Shown here: positions 17,297 through 26,987 of the stretch, piece after piece
How the letters are laid out: the number at the start of each line of letters is the position of its first letter
Position numbering within the stretch: the stretch's first letter is position 1
Source: Larkinella terrae
GTDB lineage: Bacteria > Bacteroidota > Bacteroidia > Cytophagales > Spirosomataceae
Assembly: GCF_009668025.1 (NCBI RefSeq)
Contig: NZ_WJXZ01000009.1
Span: 434,001-498,000 of the forward strand
Reading direction: 5' to 3'
DNA: 64,000 nucleotides
The notes under the pieces: generated by a model
Databases searched by the model: none
Seen by the model: only the letters and a program-made list of their open reading frames with translations
Told to the model about the DNA's origin: nothing
Position numbers and translations under genes: made by a program

Positions 17297-20200
17297 TTAC
17301 AGAGAAATTTTAAGGCCGCCACCGAAGCTTCTGGTCTGCGGAGTAATACCGCTGCGACCGTATCCTGCGATATTGTTTCCTCCCTCACTGTAATTCACTT
17401 CAGGGTCGGAGAAAGCGTCGGAAATCAGGAATACGTTGCGGGCTGACAAATAGACCGACAGGGATTTCGCCCATTTCAAGCCCAGTTTTGAGACCGGTAC
17501 CGCGTAATTCAGCGTCAACTCGCGCAACCGCACGAAGGAAGCATCCGACAACTGGGACTCATAGTTGGTCCACAACTGGCTGTAATACGGATATTCCTTC
17601 TTGATCTTGATCGTATTAGGGCCTTCCACTACCAATTGGGTGCCGTTCCAGCGTCCCTGCACACCTTCCAGCACGACGTCCTGCTCCCGATCCAGCGTTC
17701 CGACCGAAAGCCCCCGCCAGTTGGCTTCGGCCAAACCGTGGTTCCAGAACACGCCCCCCTGCCGCCAGTCGAGCTGGGCACTAAGGGATAAATTCTTGTA
17801 CCGCAAGCTGTTGGAAATATTCAGTTCAAAATCCGGAACCGTGCTTCCAATTACCTTCAGGTTGTTGTCGGTTAATGGAAAACCGTAGGTCGATGATTTG
17901 GTGTCGTTGTTGATCACGAGCTGGCCGCTGGCCGGATCTCTCAGGTACGACCGGCCATAAATGGAGGGATACGCATACCCGGCTTCGGCCACAATGGGGT
18001 CGGATAAGACGATCCGATTGACACCCTCCGCCAGACTCTGTACCGTATTATCAAACGACGTAAAGTTAATCCCCAAATCCCAGGTGAAGGCCGCCGTCGT
18101 GACCGGAGTGATGCCCAGCACCACTTCATGGCCTTTGGATAGCATCGATCCGGCATTGCGGATTTCGGCCGAAGCACCGGTGGAAAGCGGCACCGGAACG
18201 CTGTAAATCTGTCCGTCGGATTTGGAATTGAAGTAGGTGTATTCCAGCGAAATCCGGTCATTAAAAAACTTCAGATCGGCCCCCAACTCAATGGTTTTCG
18301 TATTCTCCGGTCGCAGGTTGGGGTCAATTCGCGTCGAACTCTGCGTAAGGCCCGTCAGGCCGTTGAAGGGAAACACAAAACCGCCCGGGCTGCCTTTTAC
18401 AAAACCGGCATTGTTGACATACACCGGTCCTACCTGCCCGACTTCGGCGTAGGACGCCCGTAATTTAATCAACGAAACCGTGCGTTTCTGAAAGGACAGG
18501 GCATCCGACAGGATGAAACTGCCGCCGATGGACGGATAAAAAAACGAGCGATTGCCGGTGGGCATGTTGGACGCTACGTCGTTGCGGCCCGATGCATTCA
18601 GGAAAAGAATCTTGTTCCACCCTAGACTCAGGTTGCCATAGAACCCCACCACCCGTTGTCTGGAAATCGAGTTGCTACCGACCACGTTGGTGGCGTTGTT
18701 GAGATTGGCCCAACCACCGGTTACAAAATCCGATCCTGCCGTCCGGTCATTGCTGCTGTTGATATCGTACAGTTCATTCCCCACGATGGCATTCAGATTC
18801 AGCTTTTCGCCGATATTCTTGTCGTAGGTCACAAACAGGTTGGAGTTGATCTGGTTCTGGCTGCTATTATTAATGGTCAGACTACCCCCGCTCGGCGGAA
18901 GGGTGCGCCCCCGCGTCGCCGTTCCCAATTCCTGAAAATCAACCTCTTTGTTGTTGAAATAATCGATTCCGACCCGGTACGTGACCGACAATTCCGGCCG
19001 GATGTCGTACCGCAACAGCAGGTTACCAAAGGTCCGGTTGGTTTTGTTCTGGCGCGAGTTGTGGTTCACCACCCAGTAGGGATTGTTCTGCCCGGCCCGG
19101 TAATACACCTGCTGGAACGGATTGGCAGGGCTTGCATAGCGCTTTCCTTTCAGGTTATAGGAAGGCGGCACGTCGGTAAGTCCCCGGAAATAGTTGTCGT
19201 TGCCCCCCAGCTCCGGGTAATCATCCACCGTCAAGTCCGAATAATTCAGGGAAAGTCCCACCGTTACGTTTTTGATTTTGGTCATTTCCCCGTTGAACTT
19301 GATGTTGTAGCGTTTCAGGCCGGAGCCCTCGACAATCCCGGTTTGGCTGGTTTGCCCCGCTCCGATCAGGAAATGGCCGTATTCCCCGCCGTCGGCCAGC
19401 GACAGGTTGTTGGAAACCGTATGCCCCCGCTGGTAAAAGTCCCGGTCATTGTCGTAGGCCCGGGCCACTTCCTGTTCCCCGAATTCATTGGTATAGGTAC
19501 CGATGTCGCTGATTTTAGCGCCCCAGGTCCAGATCTGGTTCAAATCGAATTTTCCGTTCAAACCCTGGGAGTACACGTCCTGCATTTTGGGCAAACGGGC
19601 CACCTCGTCGACATTGAAATGGCTGTCGAAACTGATGGTTGGTTTGCCCGACCGCCCCCCGCTTTTCGTTTTGATTACCACCACACCGTTCGAAGCCCGC
19701 AGACCGTAGAGCGCCGAGGCCGCCGGTCCTTTTAAAATATTCATGGATTCGATATCGTTGGGATTCAGGTCATTGACCCTTACTCCACCCGCGACGGGCA
19801 GCCCATCGATAACGTACAGCGGCTGGTTATTACCCGTGATGGACCGGTTTCCCCGGATGGTGATCTGGGGTGCTTTGCCGGGCATGCCGCTGTTCAGCCG
19901 GACCGACACACCGGCCACTTTACCCTGCAGGCTATTTAGCACGTTGGGGTTTCCCACCGAGGTGAGCTGGGCGCCCTTTACCTCCTGCGTGGCATAAAAC
20001 AAGGCTTTCTTTTCCCGTTCGATCCCAAAGGAAGTTACCACCACCTCATCCAGCGATTTCGCGTCTTCTTTCAGGGTCAGGTTGATGGCGGTTTGATTGC
20101 CGACGGTTATTTCCTGACTGACATACCCGACGTACGAAAACACCAGAACGGCGTTGCCATCCACCACCGATTGCCGGAATTTACCCTCCGAATCGGTGGT

Positions 20201-20725
20201 CGTCCCCTGCTGGCTTCCTTTCACCAGGATGCTGACGCCGGGCAAAGATTCGCCTTTCTCGTCCGTCACTCGCCCGGTGACGACCCGATCCACCCCCTTT
20301 TCGTGGTCCGGAAATTCAAGTGGATTGATGGATTCTACCTTCCCCTGCTCGCTTTTCAAGTCGCCGATGCGAGTTAAAATAATCTGGTTGGAATTAATAA
20401 CCCTATAGTGTATACGTCGCGGAATCAACACCTGTTTCAGGACGTTATCGACGGTTTCTCCCTGGATCGTCAGGTTTAGTTTCTCGTCTAATTCGATGAC
20501 ACCTTTCTGGTACGAAAACACGACATCGACCTGCTGTTCGAGGCTACGCAGAAAAAGGCGGAGGTTGCTGTTTTTCAGGCTTAGATTAACGCGCTCCTTC
20601 AGTAGTTCCTGAGCCACAACGGGATAGGCTACTGCATTGCCGACAATCACGCCCACTAGGATCAATTGGGTTAAAGTGATTTTCATGAGCGCGAAAACCT
20701 CTTTTTTGGTAAAAGATTTTGACAT
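17297..20725 (-). CDS. SusC/RagA TonB-linked outer-membrane receptor with STN domain
   Basis: A 1142-residue outer-membrane importer. The start at 20725 (MSKSFTKKEVFALMKITL) gives a signal peptide ending near YPVVAQ; the open frame extends 93 bases further but without signal character. An STN domain (about 40-100, NSNLRLFLRSLEQQVDVVFS) is followed by a carboxypeptidase-regulatory-like domain (VVTGRVTDEKGESLPGVSI), the plug with SLQGKVAGVSVRLN and GPAASALYGLRASNG, then the beta-barrel ending in GGGLKISL. The STN domain signals through the FecR at 20901. The downstream SusD gene completes the import pair. The substrate is probably a sugar or related polymer. Confidence 0.94.
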   Translation of the reverse strand: MSKSFTKKEVFALMKITLTQLILVGVIVGNAVAYPVVAQELLKERVNLSLKNSNLRLFLRSLEQQVDVVFSYQKGVIELDEKLNLTIQGETVDNVLKQVLIPRRIHYRVINSNQIILTRIGDLKSEQGKVESINPLEFPDHEKGVDRVVTGRVTDEKGESLPGVSILVKGSQQGTTTDSEGKFRQSVVDGNAVLVFSYVGYVSQEITVGNQTAINLTLKEDAKSLDEVVVTSFGIEREKKALFYATQEVKGAQLTSVGNPNVLNSLQGKVAGVSVRLNSGMPGKAPQITIRGNRSITGNNQPLYVIDGLPVAGGVRVNDLNPNDIESMNILKGPAASALYGLRASNGVVVIKTKSGGRSGKPTISFDSHFNVDEVARLPKMQDVYSQGLNGKFDLNQIWTWGAKISDIGTYTNEFGEQEVARAYDNDRDFYQRGHTVSNNLSLADGGEYGHFLIGAGQTSQTGIVEGSGLKRYNIKFNGEMTKIKNVTVGLSLNYSDLTVDDYPELGGNDNYFRGLTDVPPSYNLKGKRYASPANPFQQVYYRAGQNNPYWVVNHNSRQNKTNRTFGNLLLRYDIRPELSVTYRVGIDYFNNKEVDFQELGTATRGRTLPPSGGSLTINNSSQNQINSNLFVTYDKNIGEKLNLNAIVGNELYDINSSNDRTAGSDFVTGGWANLNNATNVVGSNSISRQRVVGFYGNLSLGWNKILFLNASGRNDVASNMPTGNRSFFYPSIGGSFILSDALSFQKRTVSLIKLRASYAEVGQVGPVYVNNAGFVKGSPGGFVFPFNGLTGLTQSSTRIDPNLRPENTKTIELGADLKFFNDRISLEYTYFNSKSDGQIYSVPVPLSTGASAEIRNAGSMLSKGHEVVLGITPVTTAAFTWDLGINFTSFDNTVQSLAEGVNRIVLSDPIVAEAGYAYPSIYGRSYLRDPASGQLVINNDTKSSTYGFPLTDNNLKVIGSTVPDFELNISNSLRYKNLSLSAQLDWRQGGVFWNHGLAEANWRGLSVGTLDREQDVVLEGVQGRWNGTQLVVEGPNTIKIKKEYPYYSQLWTNYESQLSDASFVRLRELTLNYAVPVSKLGLKWAKSLSVYLSARNVFLISDAFSDPEVNYSEGGNNIAGYGRSGITPQTRSFGGGLKISL

Positions 20726-20900
20726 ACTTTTGACTGGTTTTGTTCTGATCAGGACAAGACAATTTCGATCAGCTACTGGAGCAGTGCTGGTTAAATTCGG
20801 GAGAAGGTGTTGGCGCATCTTCTCTTTTTTTGTTCGTGGGGTTTGAATGCTTTACTGCATAGGATTTCAGGATTTAGGATACAATGGGAAAAACGGAAAA

Positions 20901-21977
20901 TTACGGGCAGCCCGTAGCCTCAATCACTAACTGAGCGTCCATTTCTTTATAGGTAGCCCCAATCGTTTGACAGATTACTTCCAGTTGGTCTTTCAGGGAC
21001 TGGTTACTGAGTGTGGTCGTAATAATACAGTGCGAGAGCAGTTCTTCATCGTATAAAATATGGACGCCATACCGCTTCTCCAGGGTCTTTAAAACCGTGG
21101 TGGCCGGTACCTCCTCAAAATATTGCTTTTCACTGGCAGCAAGGGGTTGAACGGGCAGGGGGTCCGCGACCAGTTGTTTCGAAAGACTTTCAGTCTGGCG
21201 ATTGAAGATAACCTGCTGATTAGGCAGCAGGACAAGGTTCTGCCGTTCATCACTGACTAACCGGATCGGTTTCTGGTTATAAACCGACACACGCCCGGTG
21301 CGTACTTTGACCTCCACCTGCTGATCATCGTCAAAGGCTTTAATGTCAAAACTTGTTCCAAGAACCTGGGTCACCAGCTCGTTGGCGTAGACATAAAACG
21401 GTTTTTTGGGATTGGGCGCAATTTGAAAAAAGGCTTCCCCGCTTAAAAACGTTTCGCGCGATTGGGCCGTAAAATGGGCGGGATAACTGAACCGGCTGTT
21501 CTTTTTCAGGTACACGACACTGCCGTCTTCAAGTCTGATTTCCAGGGGCGTATCATTTCGATTGACCTTCTCAATCAGCGAATTCTTTTCGGCAGCTTTC
21601 GTGACGAGCTTCGTGTAAACGGTTTTTGAAGTGGAATGATCCACCCATTTCCAGACAATAAAGAAAAGGGCGAAGGCGCACAAAACCGCCACGCTGGTCC
21701 ACTGTCTTTTTCGGGGCCATGCCACCGGCGAATTTGCCTCGATGGTCGTTGACCGGATTCGTTGCCAGGTCTTCTCTTCATCGACGGGTAAGGCTCGGTT
21801 GGCCTCCGCCTGGTGAATTTGCTGGATGAGTTGAACCGCTTCCTGAATGATTGGCCGTTTGGCCGGATGATCCGTCCGCACCTGCTGCCAGTAGGCATCC
21901 TGTTCGTGATACAGAACCCACCGGACAAACGCGTCATCGTTCAAAAAATCCTGCAATGTAAACTCGTTGTACTGCAT
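20901..21977 (-). CDS. FecR family anti-sigma protein
   Basis: A 358-residue inner-membrane protein with cytoplasmic part about 1-92, one membrane span at about 94-111 (SVAVLCAFALFFIVWKW), periplasmic FecR domain (about 155-245, with FLSGEAFFQIAPNPKKPFYV) and a DUF4974-like C-terminal domain (about 285-355). It relays ligand binding by the SusC receptor encoded 175 bases downstream to the sigma factor encoded upstream. It is clearly paralogous to the FecR at 437. Unlike that locus, the gap to the sigma gene is 256 bases and contains a palindromic repeat. Confidence 0.93.
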   Translation of the reverse strand: MQYNEFTLQDFLNDDAFVRWVLYHEQDAYWQQVRTDHPAKRPIIQEAVQLIQQIHQAEANRALPVDEEKTWQRIRSTTIEANSPVAWPRKRQWTSVAVLCAFALFFIVWKWVDHSTSKTVYTKLVTKAAEKNSLIEKVNRNDTPLEIRLEDGSVVYLKKNSRFSYPAHFTAQSRETFLSGEAFFQIAPNPKKPFYVYANELVTQVLGTSFDIKAFDDDQQVEVKVRTGRVSVYNQKPIRLVSDERQNLVLLPNQQVIFNRQTESLSKQLVADPLPVQPLAASEKQYFEEVPATTVLKTLEKRYGVHILYDEELLSHCIITTTLSNQSLKDQLEVICQTIGATYKEMDAQLVIEATGCP

Positions 21978-22132
21978 CGTTCACCCTTTAGGTCCCTCTC
22001 TACAATACAGAGTCACGTTTTTTTTGAAATTAATCAGTGAAATTGAAATATTTCTCGCTTTTTTATAAAAATCTTTTTTGGCCGCGAAAAAAGCCGGGGG
22101 TTTGAGGCTGCCTATAAATAGCTCATTTTCTG

Positions 22133-22221
22133 CCTGAAATTACACGCCCCAACCCCCTGAAGGGGGCTTTTGCCCACCGATTAATGCCCCCTTCAGAGGG
22201 TTGGGGGCGTGTAATTTCAGG
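22133..22221. repeat. Long palindromic repeat between sigma and fecR genes
   Basis: Near-perfect inverted repeat: left arm 22133-22167 and right arm 22186-22221 differ by one base and one indel around an 18-base loop. The core (GCCCCAACCCCCTGAAGGGGG) is shared with the repeats at 36551-36614 and 55171-55199, so it is a dispersed REP-like element. On RNA it would form a very stable hairpin inside the sigma-fecR message and could reduce read-through or stabilise the 5' gene. Confidence 0.8.
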
Positions 22222-22233
22222 TTTGACTGCCTC

Positions 22234-22842
22234 TTATGCGTTGGGCAAAGGGAATAAAAAAATCAGGAGAGAAAACACCCCCTTCAGGATAATCCGTAAC
22301 ATCGAATAGGCTTTAAAGAGGAGATTGCTGACGACCTGTTTGGAAACACCCATCAGCTCCGCCGACTGATCCAGGTTCATACCGTGATAAAAGCGAAGAT
22401 TCACAGCCTCCTGCTGCCGTGGGCTCAATCGGGCAATGGCCCCCTGGATTTGGCGGGATCGGTCCAGCGCGGTTTCGTGCTCAACGGCCGCCTGCTCGTC
22501 TGAGAGGTGAACCAGGTAGTCCAGAAATTCATCAATGTCTTCGGCCTCGTCGAAAATGCTGTTGCGGGTATTGCGCTTCAGTTGATTGCGTAAAGCAGTT
22601 AATAAATAAAATTTCGGTTCTGTGATCGCGGCCAATTGAACTTTCCGACGCCAGAGGTACGTAAACAGGTCCTGAATGGCATCTTCCAGTAAGAGCGGAT
22701 CGGGCGTCAATCGGGAACCGTAGCTAACCAGAATTTTAAAATAATGGCGGTAAAGAATCTCAAATGCCTGCTGATCGCCCTGGGCCAAAGCTTCCCAAAG
22801 GGCTTTCTCATTGGCGTTCTTAAACGAATCAGAGGCAGGCAT
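22234..22842 (-). CDS. ECF RNA polymerase sigma factor (Bacteroidetes FecI-like)
   Basis: A 202-residue sigma factor with region 2 at about 20-90 (AFEILYRHYFKILVSYGSRL, then LEDAIQDLFTYLWRR) and region 4 at about 125-185 (LSPRQQEAVNLRFYHGMN and the helix-turn-helix QSAELMGVSKQVVSNL). It ends in a hydrophobic tail (GVFSLLIFLFPLP), as does the first sigma of the window. It heads the SusC/SusD operon and by family precedent transcribes it when FecR is triggered. The upstream 240 bases are very A/T rich, but no clear promoter box was identified. Confidence 0.94.
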   Translation of the reverse strand: MPASDSFKNANEKALWEALAQGDQQAFEILYRHYFKILVSYGSRLTPDPLLLEDAIQDLFTYLWRRKVQLAAITEPKFYLLTALRNQLKRNTRNSIFDEAEDIDEFLDYLVHLSDEQAAVEHETALDRSRQIQGAIARLSPRQQEAVNLRFYHGMNLDQSAELMGVSKQVVSNLLFKAYSMLRIILKGVFSLLIFLFPLPNA

Positions 22843-23084
22843 ACACGTTCCGGTTTAGGGCTGGCCAAACGGCAAAACGCTAAATTAAATAAAATTTATA
22901 TAAAATATAATTTAATTGACTTATTGAAATAAAATGGAACGGCTGCATCGGCATGACCTGCCGGCTAATTTGCCAGATGTGGTTAAGGCGGTTCCTGTAT
23001 TCAGAAGTAAAAAATCAGGAGTCTGTTCACCAAAAACAGGTTAATCTTTTGTGTTAGGCGAGGAAAGCGATCGTTGAAACCCGG

Positions 23085-23543
23085 TCAATTCGTTTTTATG
23101 GGAAACAGCTTTTCGTCTACTTCGGTACCCTGACCGGCTACCCGACACCAACCACCCGCCATCTTGTGATAAACTTCCAATCGTCTTACCTTCAAATTCA
23201 CATCGTGGCCGTCTACCACCAGTTGGACGTTGGCCAGAAAATTAACCACCGCCATTTTGCCCTCGTAGATGCGGATAAATTCATGGCCGGGTATTGGCCG
23301 AACGGATTTAAAAACCACTTTTTCTTTCGTCTGTACCCCCTGCCATTGTTGATGGGAAAACGAAATATCACCTTTAGGGCCAACCGCGATGAAGTCATTG
23401 CAGTCAATAGGAACATCTGGTTTGCGATGACGCATGAGTTCCCTGATTTCCTGCCTTTCTTTCGGATAGCTGGTTGTATCGATCTGGGCAAAGGCATGGT
23501 AGCTGCCCAGCATTACCAGGAACAGGACGAGTATTCGTTTCAT
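23085..23543 (-). CDS. Secreted NTF2-like (DUF4440-type) protein
   Basis: A 152-residue exported protein with signal peptide MKRILVLFLVMLGSYHAFA. The mature part resembles SnoaL/NTF2-like domains: an N-terminal helix region with ERQEIRELMRHRKPDV, a central DISFSHQQWQG, and beta strands ending VYHKMAGGWCRVAGQGTEV, the typical last strand of DUF4440 proteins. Such folds bind small molecules or act as enzymes, and no catalytic set is clear here. Likely periplasmic. Single gene, minus strand. Confidence 0.7.
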   Translation of the reverse strand: MKRILVLFLVMLGSYHAFAQIDTTSYPKERQEIRELMRHRKPDVPIDCNDFIAVGPKGDISFSHQQWQGVQTKEKVVFKSVRPIPGHEFIRIYEGKMAVVNFLANVQLVVDGHDVNLKVRRLEVYHKMAGGWCRVAGQGTEVDEKLFPIKTN

Positions 23544-23737
23544 ACAGGAGTCGTTTTTCTCAAAGTTAAAGGTAACAAGGGAAACCTTTCCTTAAACCGA
23601 CACTTTTTGAACGAATTAATGATTTTACGCCAGAATCTGCCGTCTCTTTTTAGGCCAATTATGTGGATAAGAGCCATGAACAATCCTTCGTCTCGCGTAA
23701 AAGCTTTATTTGAGAACAAACCTCAACGGGAGGCCGC

Positions 23738-24895
23738 TCAGATATAGCGGAGCCAAACCTGCTCTTTACGACGCTCCTTGTAGGCTCCGTACCTTTTACA
23801 AATCGGGTACATCACCAGGACAATCAGAATCCAAATCAAATAAATAGACCATAACTCAAGACCGCTGCCCGTCTTGGGCCGACCGAAGTTTGCGCCGAAT
23901 TCCAGCTCTGAAGGTTTGAATCCCTGCAGAAAGACCATCACAAAAACCAGTGGATGGATCAGGTACCAGTGCAGCAGAAAATAGAACAGTGGCGTTTTTC
24001 CGTACACAATCAAAATTAACGCCCATTTATTTGTCAGACCCTGAAACACCGAAAGTAGCAGAAACATGATCCCCAGAAAAAGAAGGCAGAATTGCAGCGA
24101 TGGAGGATATTTGGTCACGTTGACGAACGATAATAACGTGAAAACCGGATTTTTTTGGGCAGACCAGTTAATCGGATCACCATACAGGTTAGCTACCCGT
24201 AAAAAAGTAAATAAGCCCAATGAGAGTAAACCGGTTTTTAGAAAAACCCTTCGTTGAACCTTCTCGGGTGACGCGAACAGATAGCCCGCTCCGTATCCGA
24301 TTAGCAGAATGCCGAGCCAGGGTATCGGCGGATAGGCGACCAGAAAGAGTTTCCCGGTTGCATAAGGAAAAACCGTGGGGGAGAAAAGTGAAAGCAGCAC
24401 TTTTAAAAGTACGTTTTCCGGAACCGGGATCAAGGTAACTAACCCATGAAGAGCGACGATGAAACCGCCCATCAACCCAATTGTCCGGGAAGGCAATGGC
24501 AATAACATGCTGATAATCAGAAATCCTACGCCAATCGCGGCAATTACCTCAAAAATAAGAACGTTGAAGTTCAGGTCGAACCACAGGCCGAAATTGACTA
24601 CACTGAATTCCAGGAGTATTAGCCAGATGCCCCTTGAAAGAAGGAAGCGCCTGGTACCGGCCCGATCATTTTTAGCCTTCATAGATAGAAAAGCCGAGGT
24701 GCCGGAAAGGAACACAAAAGTCGGCGCACATAAATAGGTGACCCAGCGGGTAAAAAATAACGCCGGTGTGGTGGTGGTCAGGTCCGTAGGTGACTGCGAT
24801 AGCGAGCTTGTATGCAACAAATCCCGAACGTGATCCAATGCCATGATGATCATGACCAGACCGCGCATCACATCAATGCTGTTATTTCGTTTCAT
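23738..24895 (-). CDS. Membrane acyltransferase-like protein (DUF1624/HGSNAT family)
   Basis: A 385-residue polytopic membrane protein. The start at 24895 gives MKRNNSIDVMRGLVMIIMALDHVRD, the conserved family opening where the DHVRD segment holds the likely catalytic histidine. About ten hydrophobic segments follow (for example FEVIAAIGVGFLIISMLLPL). Relatives include heparan-alpha-glucosaminide N-acetyltransferase and bacterial proteins that move acyl groups across the membrane onto sugars. Its start overlaps the end of the upstream gene by 14 bases, so the two are translationally coupled. Confidence 0.82.
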   Translation of the reverse strand: MKRNNSIDVMRGLVMIIMALDHVRDLLHTSSLSQSPTDLTTTTPALFFTRWVTYLCAPTFVFLSGTSAFLSMKAKNDRAGTRRFLLSRGIWLILLEFSVVNFGLWFDLNFNVLIFEVIAAIGVGFLIISMLLPLPSRTIGLMGGFIVALHGLVTLIPVPENVLLKVLLSLFSPTVFPYATGKLFLVAYPPIPWLGILLIGYGAGYLFASPEKVQRRVFLKTGLLSLGLFTFLRVANLYGDPINWSAQKNPVFTLLSFVNVTKYPPSLQFCLLFLGIMFLLLSVFQGLTNKWALILIVYGKTPLFYFLLHWYLIHPLVFVMVFLQGFKPSELEFGANFGRPKTGSGLELWSIYLIWILIVLVMYPICKRYGAYKERRKEQVWLRYI

Positions 24896-25742
24896 GTTTC
24901 CCGGTAGTTCGTTGATCCATCCGATGGGTAGATTCATTGCCCCAGTGTTCAATGTCCTCTACCCATTTCTGCCGCTTCATCGTAAGGCCGATCAGGAGCG
25001 CCACCCCGCTGTAAGCCAGCGCATCAAACGCACTGGCCAGGAGATTGCCCCGGTTACCAACCGGATCCGAATGAGCGCCGGGGACATGCACCAGCCAAAA
25101 CCATAAAAAGATCATCAGCGAGAGCAACAGGGCGATGATCCGGATTCGTATTCCCAACATAATGGCTATGCCGGAAGCGACTAAGGCTATTCCCGTCAGG
25201 TTGACCCAGAACAGGGGGTTGGCCATCCAATCGGGAACGGTTTTGACCAGAAACTCCGCATAAATAATATGGGAGACCCCGAAGCTGGTCATGGTATAGA
25301 GGAAAAACAGATTGCCATAGGGCATGATTTTTTCTAAAACTGCCAGCCGCCCATTTAATGGCGTCTCAAACGAATAGGCGACCACAAAGGCTCCACCAGC
25401 CAGGGCCAGCTCCTTCAACGGGGCCGTCCACAAGCCCAGGTGATACAGTTTATTGGGTTCCGAAATGAGCTCGTAGGTCAGATGGGTTCCCAGGAAAAGC
25501 GTCAGCCAGACAGCCCCCAGCAGCAAAGCCGCTTTTTTTCCACTTCCAGATCCAACCACGAAAGCGCCCGTGATGATCAGATAGAGTCCGAAAAGGGAAG
25601 CGAGCATACGCAGGAAAGGAAGGTGATGCTGATAGACCGAAAAAAATACATCCCGGAAGCTGCCAAAATAAACTTGTTGACAACCGTACACAAAAAGAGC
25701 AATCGCATAGAAGGCCCGGCCGATCCGTACCAGTAGTCTCAT
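24882..25742 (-). CDS. DoxX-like polytopic membrane protein
   Basis: A 286-residue membrane protein; the start at 25742 (MRLLVRIGRAFYAIALF) is preferred over an in-frame ATG 42 bases upstream because it opens with the usual family motif. About seven to eight hydrophobic segments are visible, including LASLFGLYLIITGAFVVG, YTMTSFGVSHIIYAEF and IIALLLSLMIFLWFWLVHV. The GVSHIIYAEF motif and the VHVPGAHSDP loop resemble DoxX/DUF417-type proteins in Bacteroidetes. Function is unknown, possibly redox or small-molecule related. It is co-transcribed and overlapping with the acyltransferase-like gene. Confidence 0.72.
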   Translation of the reverse strand: MRLLVRIGRAFYAIALFVYGCQQVYFGSFRDVFFSVYQHHLPFLRMLASLFGLYLIITGAFVVGSGSGKKAALLLGAVWLTLFLGTHLTYELISEPNKLYHLGLWTAPLKELALAGGAFVVAYSFETPLNGRLAVLEKIMPYGNLFFLYTMTSFGVSHIIYAEFLVKTVPDWMANPLFWVNLTGIALVASGIAIMLGIRIRIIALLLSLMIFLWFWLVHVPGAHSDPVGNRGNLLASAFDALAYSGVALLIGLTMKRQKWVEDIEHWGNESTHRMDQRTTGKHETK

Positions 25743-25934
25743 GGTGATTCGGGTAGTTATTGAGGTAGGCTCAAAAATAGCCACAAGTCGTCACCCGCCG
25801 ATTTATTGTCTGTACACAACCCCATTCATCTGTATTCACCGTTTACCGAAAAAAAAGGTCGTTGATCGAAAATCGAGAACCGCATCCGCTCTCCAACCGT
25901 TAAAACGCTTACCTTGGTTCGAGATGGCGAACAA

Positions 25935-26987
25935 ATGAACTTCAATCGGGACCTTGCATTTAATACCGTTTTCTGGCTGCTGTATTTTCTCTACCAGTGG
26001 CTAGGTCTGGCGTCTTTGTATGGCGATTATGACAGCTACTTTATCAACGCCTGCATGGCCCTGCCCGTCGCCTTCCTCTTTTCCTGGCTGACCGTTCATT
26101 TTTTCATTAAGAAGCGGTTGGCCCAAACCGGTAAAGCAACCGAATGGGTGTATCTGGTTCTCGGCTCTCTTTTTTTGCTGGCAATCAGGCGGTGTATCAA
26201 TTATTATCTTATTTATCCGAAATACTTTCCCCAGGCCCAGCATATGCCGTTGCTTTCGGCGGGAAAAATGCTGGTCGAGCTGGTCAACCTCTACACAATT
26301 ACCGGTTTATATGCTTTGTACTATTTTATCCGGTCCTGGTATGAGGAACGTTTTCGGGTTCAGCAGTTGGTACAGCAGACAACCAAGGCGGAACTAGACC
26401 TGCTGAAAGCGCAGGTTCAGCCCCACTTTGTGTTCAACACCTTGAATAACATGTATGCAACTGCTTTGAAAACCAGTCCGGAGATGGCATCGCTGATTGC
26501 TCATCTGTCGGGTTTTCTGGCGTACAATTTGTACGAATCCAATCAGGTGACGGTGCCCTTAGCGACGGAGGTTTCCTATATTGAACATTACATCGAACTC
26601 CAAAAAAACAGGTTTGGTCCTAAACTGGATGTAGCCATTAATATTTATTCCCCCATCGATGATCTCCGGATCGCCCCATTACTCCTGTTGCCTTTGGTGG
26701 AAAACAGCTTTAAGCATGGCGTAGCCAGCTCGCCGGGATTCAGCTGGGTTCGGGTCGATATTTCCAGACGGCCCGGCCAGTTTTCGGTTAAGATCGCCAA
26801 CAGCAAGGACGAACAGGGCCCGATTCCGGCATCCGCTAACGGAGGCATTGGCCTGGCGAATGTAAAAAAGCGGTTGTCATTGATTTATCCCGATGGACAT
26901 GATCTCGCGATTATTGACGAGTGCCATTCGTATCTGATTAGTTTAACGATAAAAACGTTGAAAAATGACGAACTGCTTAATCGTTGA
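25935..26987 (+). CDS. LytS-type sensor histidine kinase
   Basis: A 350-residue membrane kinase. The ATG at 25935 (MNFNRDLAFN) is chosen because an upstream TTG would overlap a -7-like box (TACCTTGG, 25910-25917). Four membrane segments fill the first 135 residues, then a coiled linker leads to the His_kinase domain with AQVQPHFVFNTLNNM (His164 is the phosphorylated residue) and the ATPase motifs LLPLVENSFKHGV and GGIGLANVKKRL. It overlaps its response regulator gene by 23 bases, so the two form a coupled two-component system. The signal is unknown. Confidence 0.92.
   Translation: MNFNRDLAFNTVFWLLYFLYQWLGLASLYGDYDSYFINACMALPVAFLFSWLTVHFFIKKRLAQTGKATEWVYLVLGSLFLLAIRRCINYYLIYPKYFPQAQHMPLLSAGKMLVELVNLYTITGLYALYYFIRSWYEERFRVQQLVQQTTKAELDLLKAQVQPHFVFNTLNNMYATALKTSPEMASLIAHLSGFLAYNLYESNQVTVPLATEVSYIEHYIELQKNRFGPKLDVAINIYSPIDDLRIAPLLLLPLVENSFKHGVASSPGFSWVRVDISRRPGQFSVKIANSKDEQGPIPASANGGIGLANVKKRLSLIYPDGHDLAIIDECHSYLISLTIKTLKNDELLNR

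Noticed and set aside
18656-19735. 359-codon plus-strand open frame
   Set aside because: Fully antisense to the SusC receptor gene, without signal peptide or motif.
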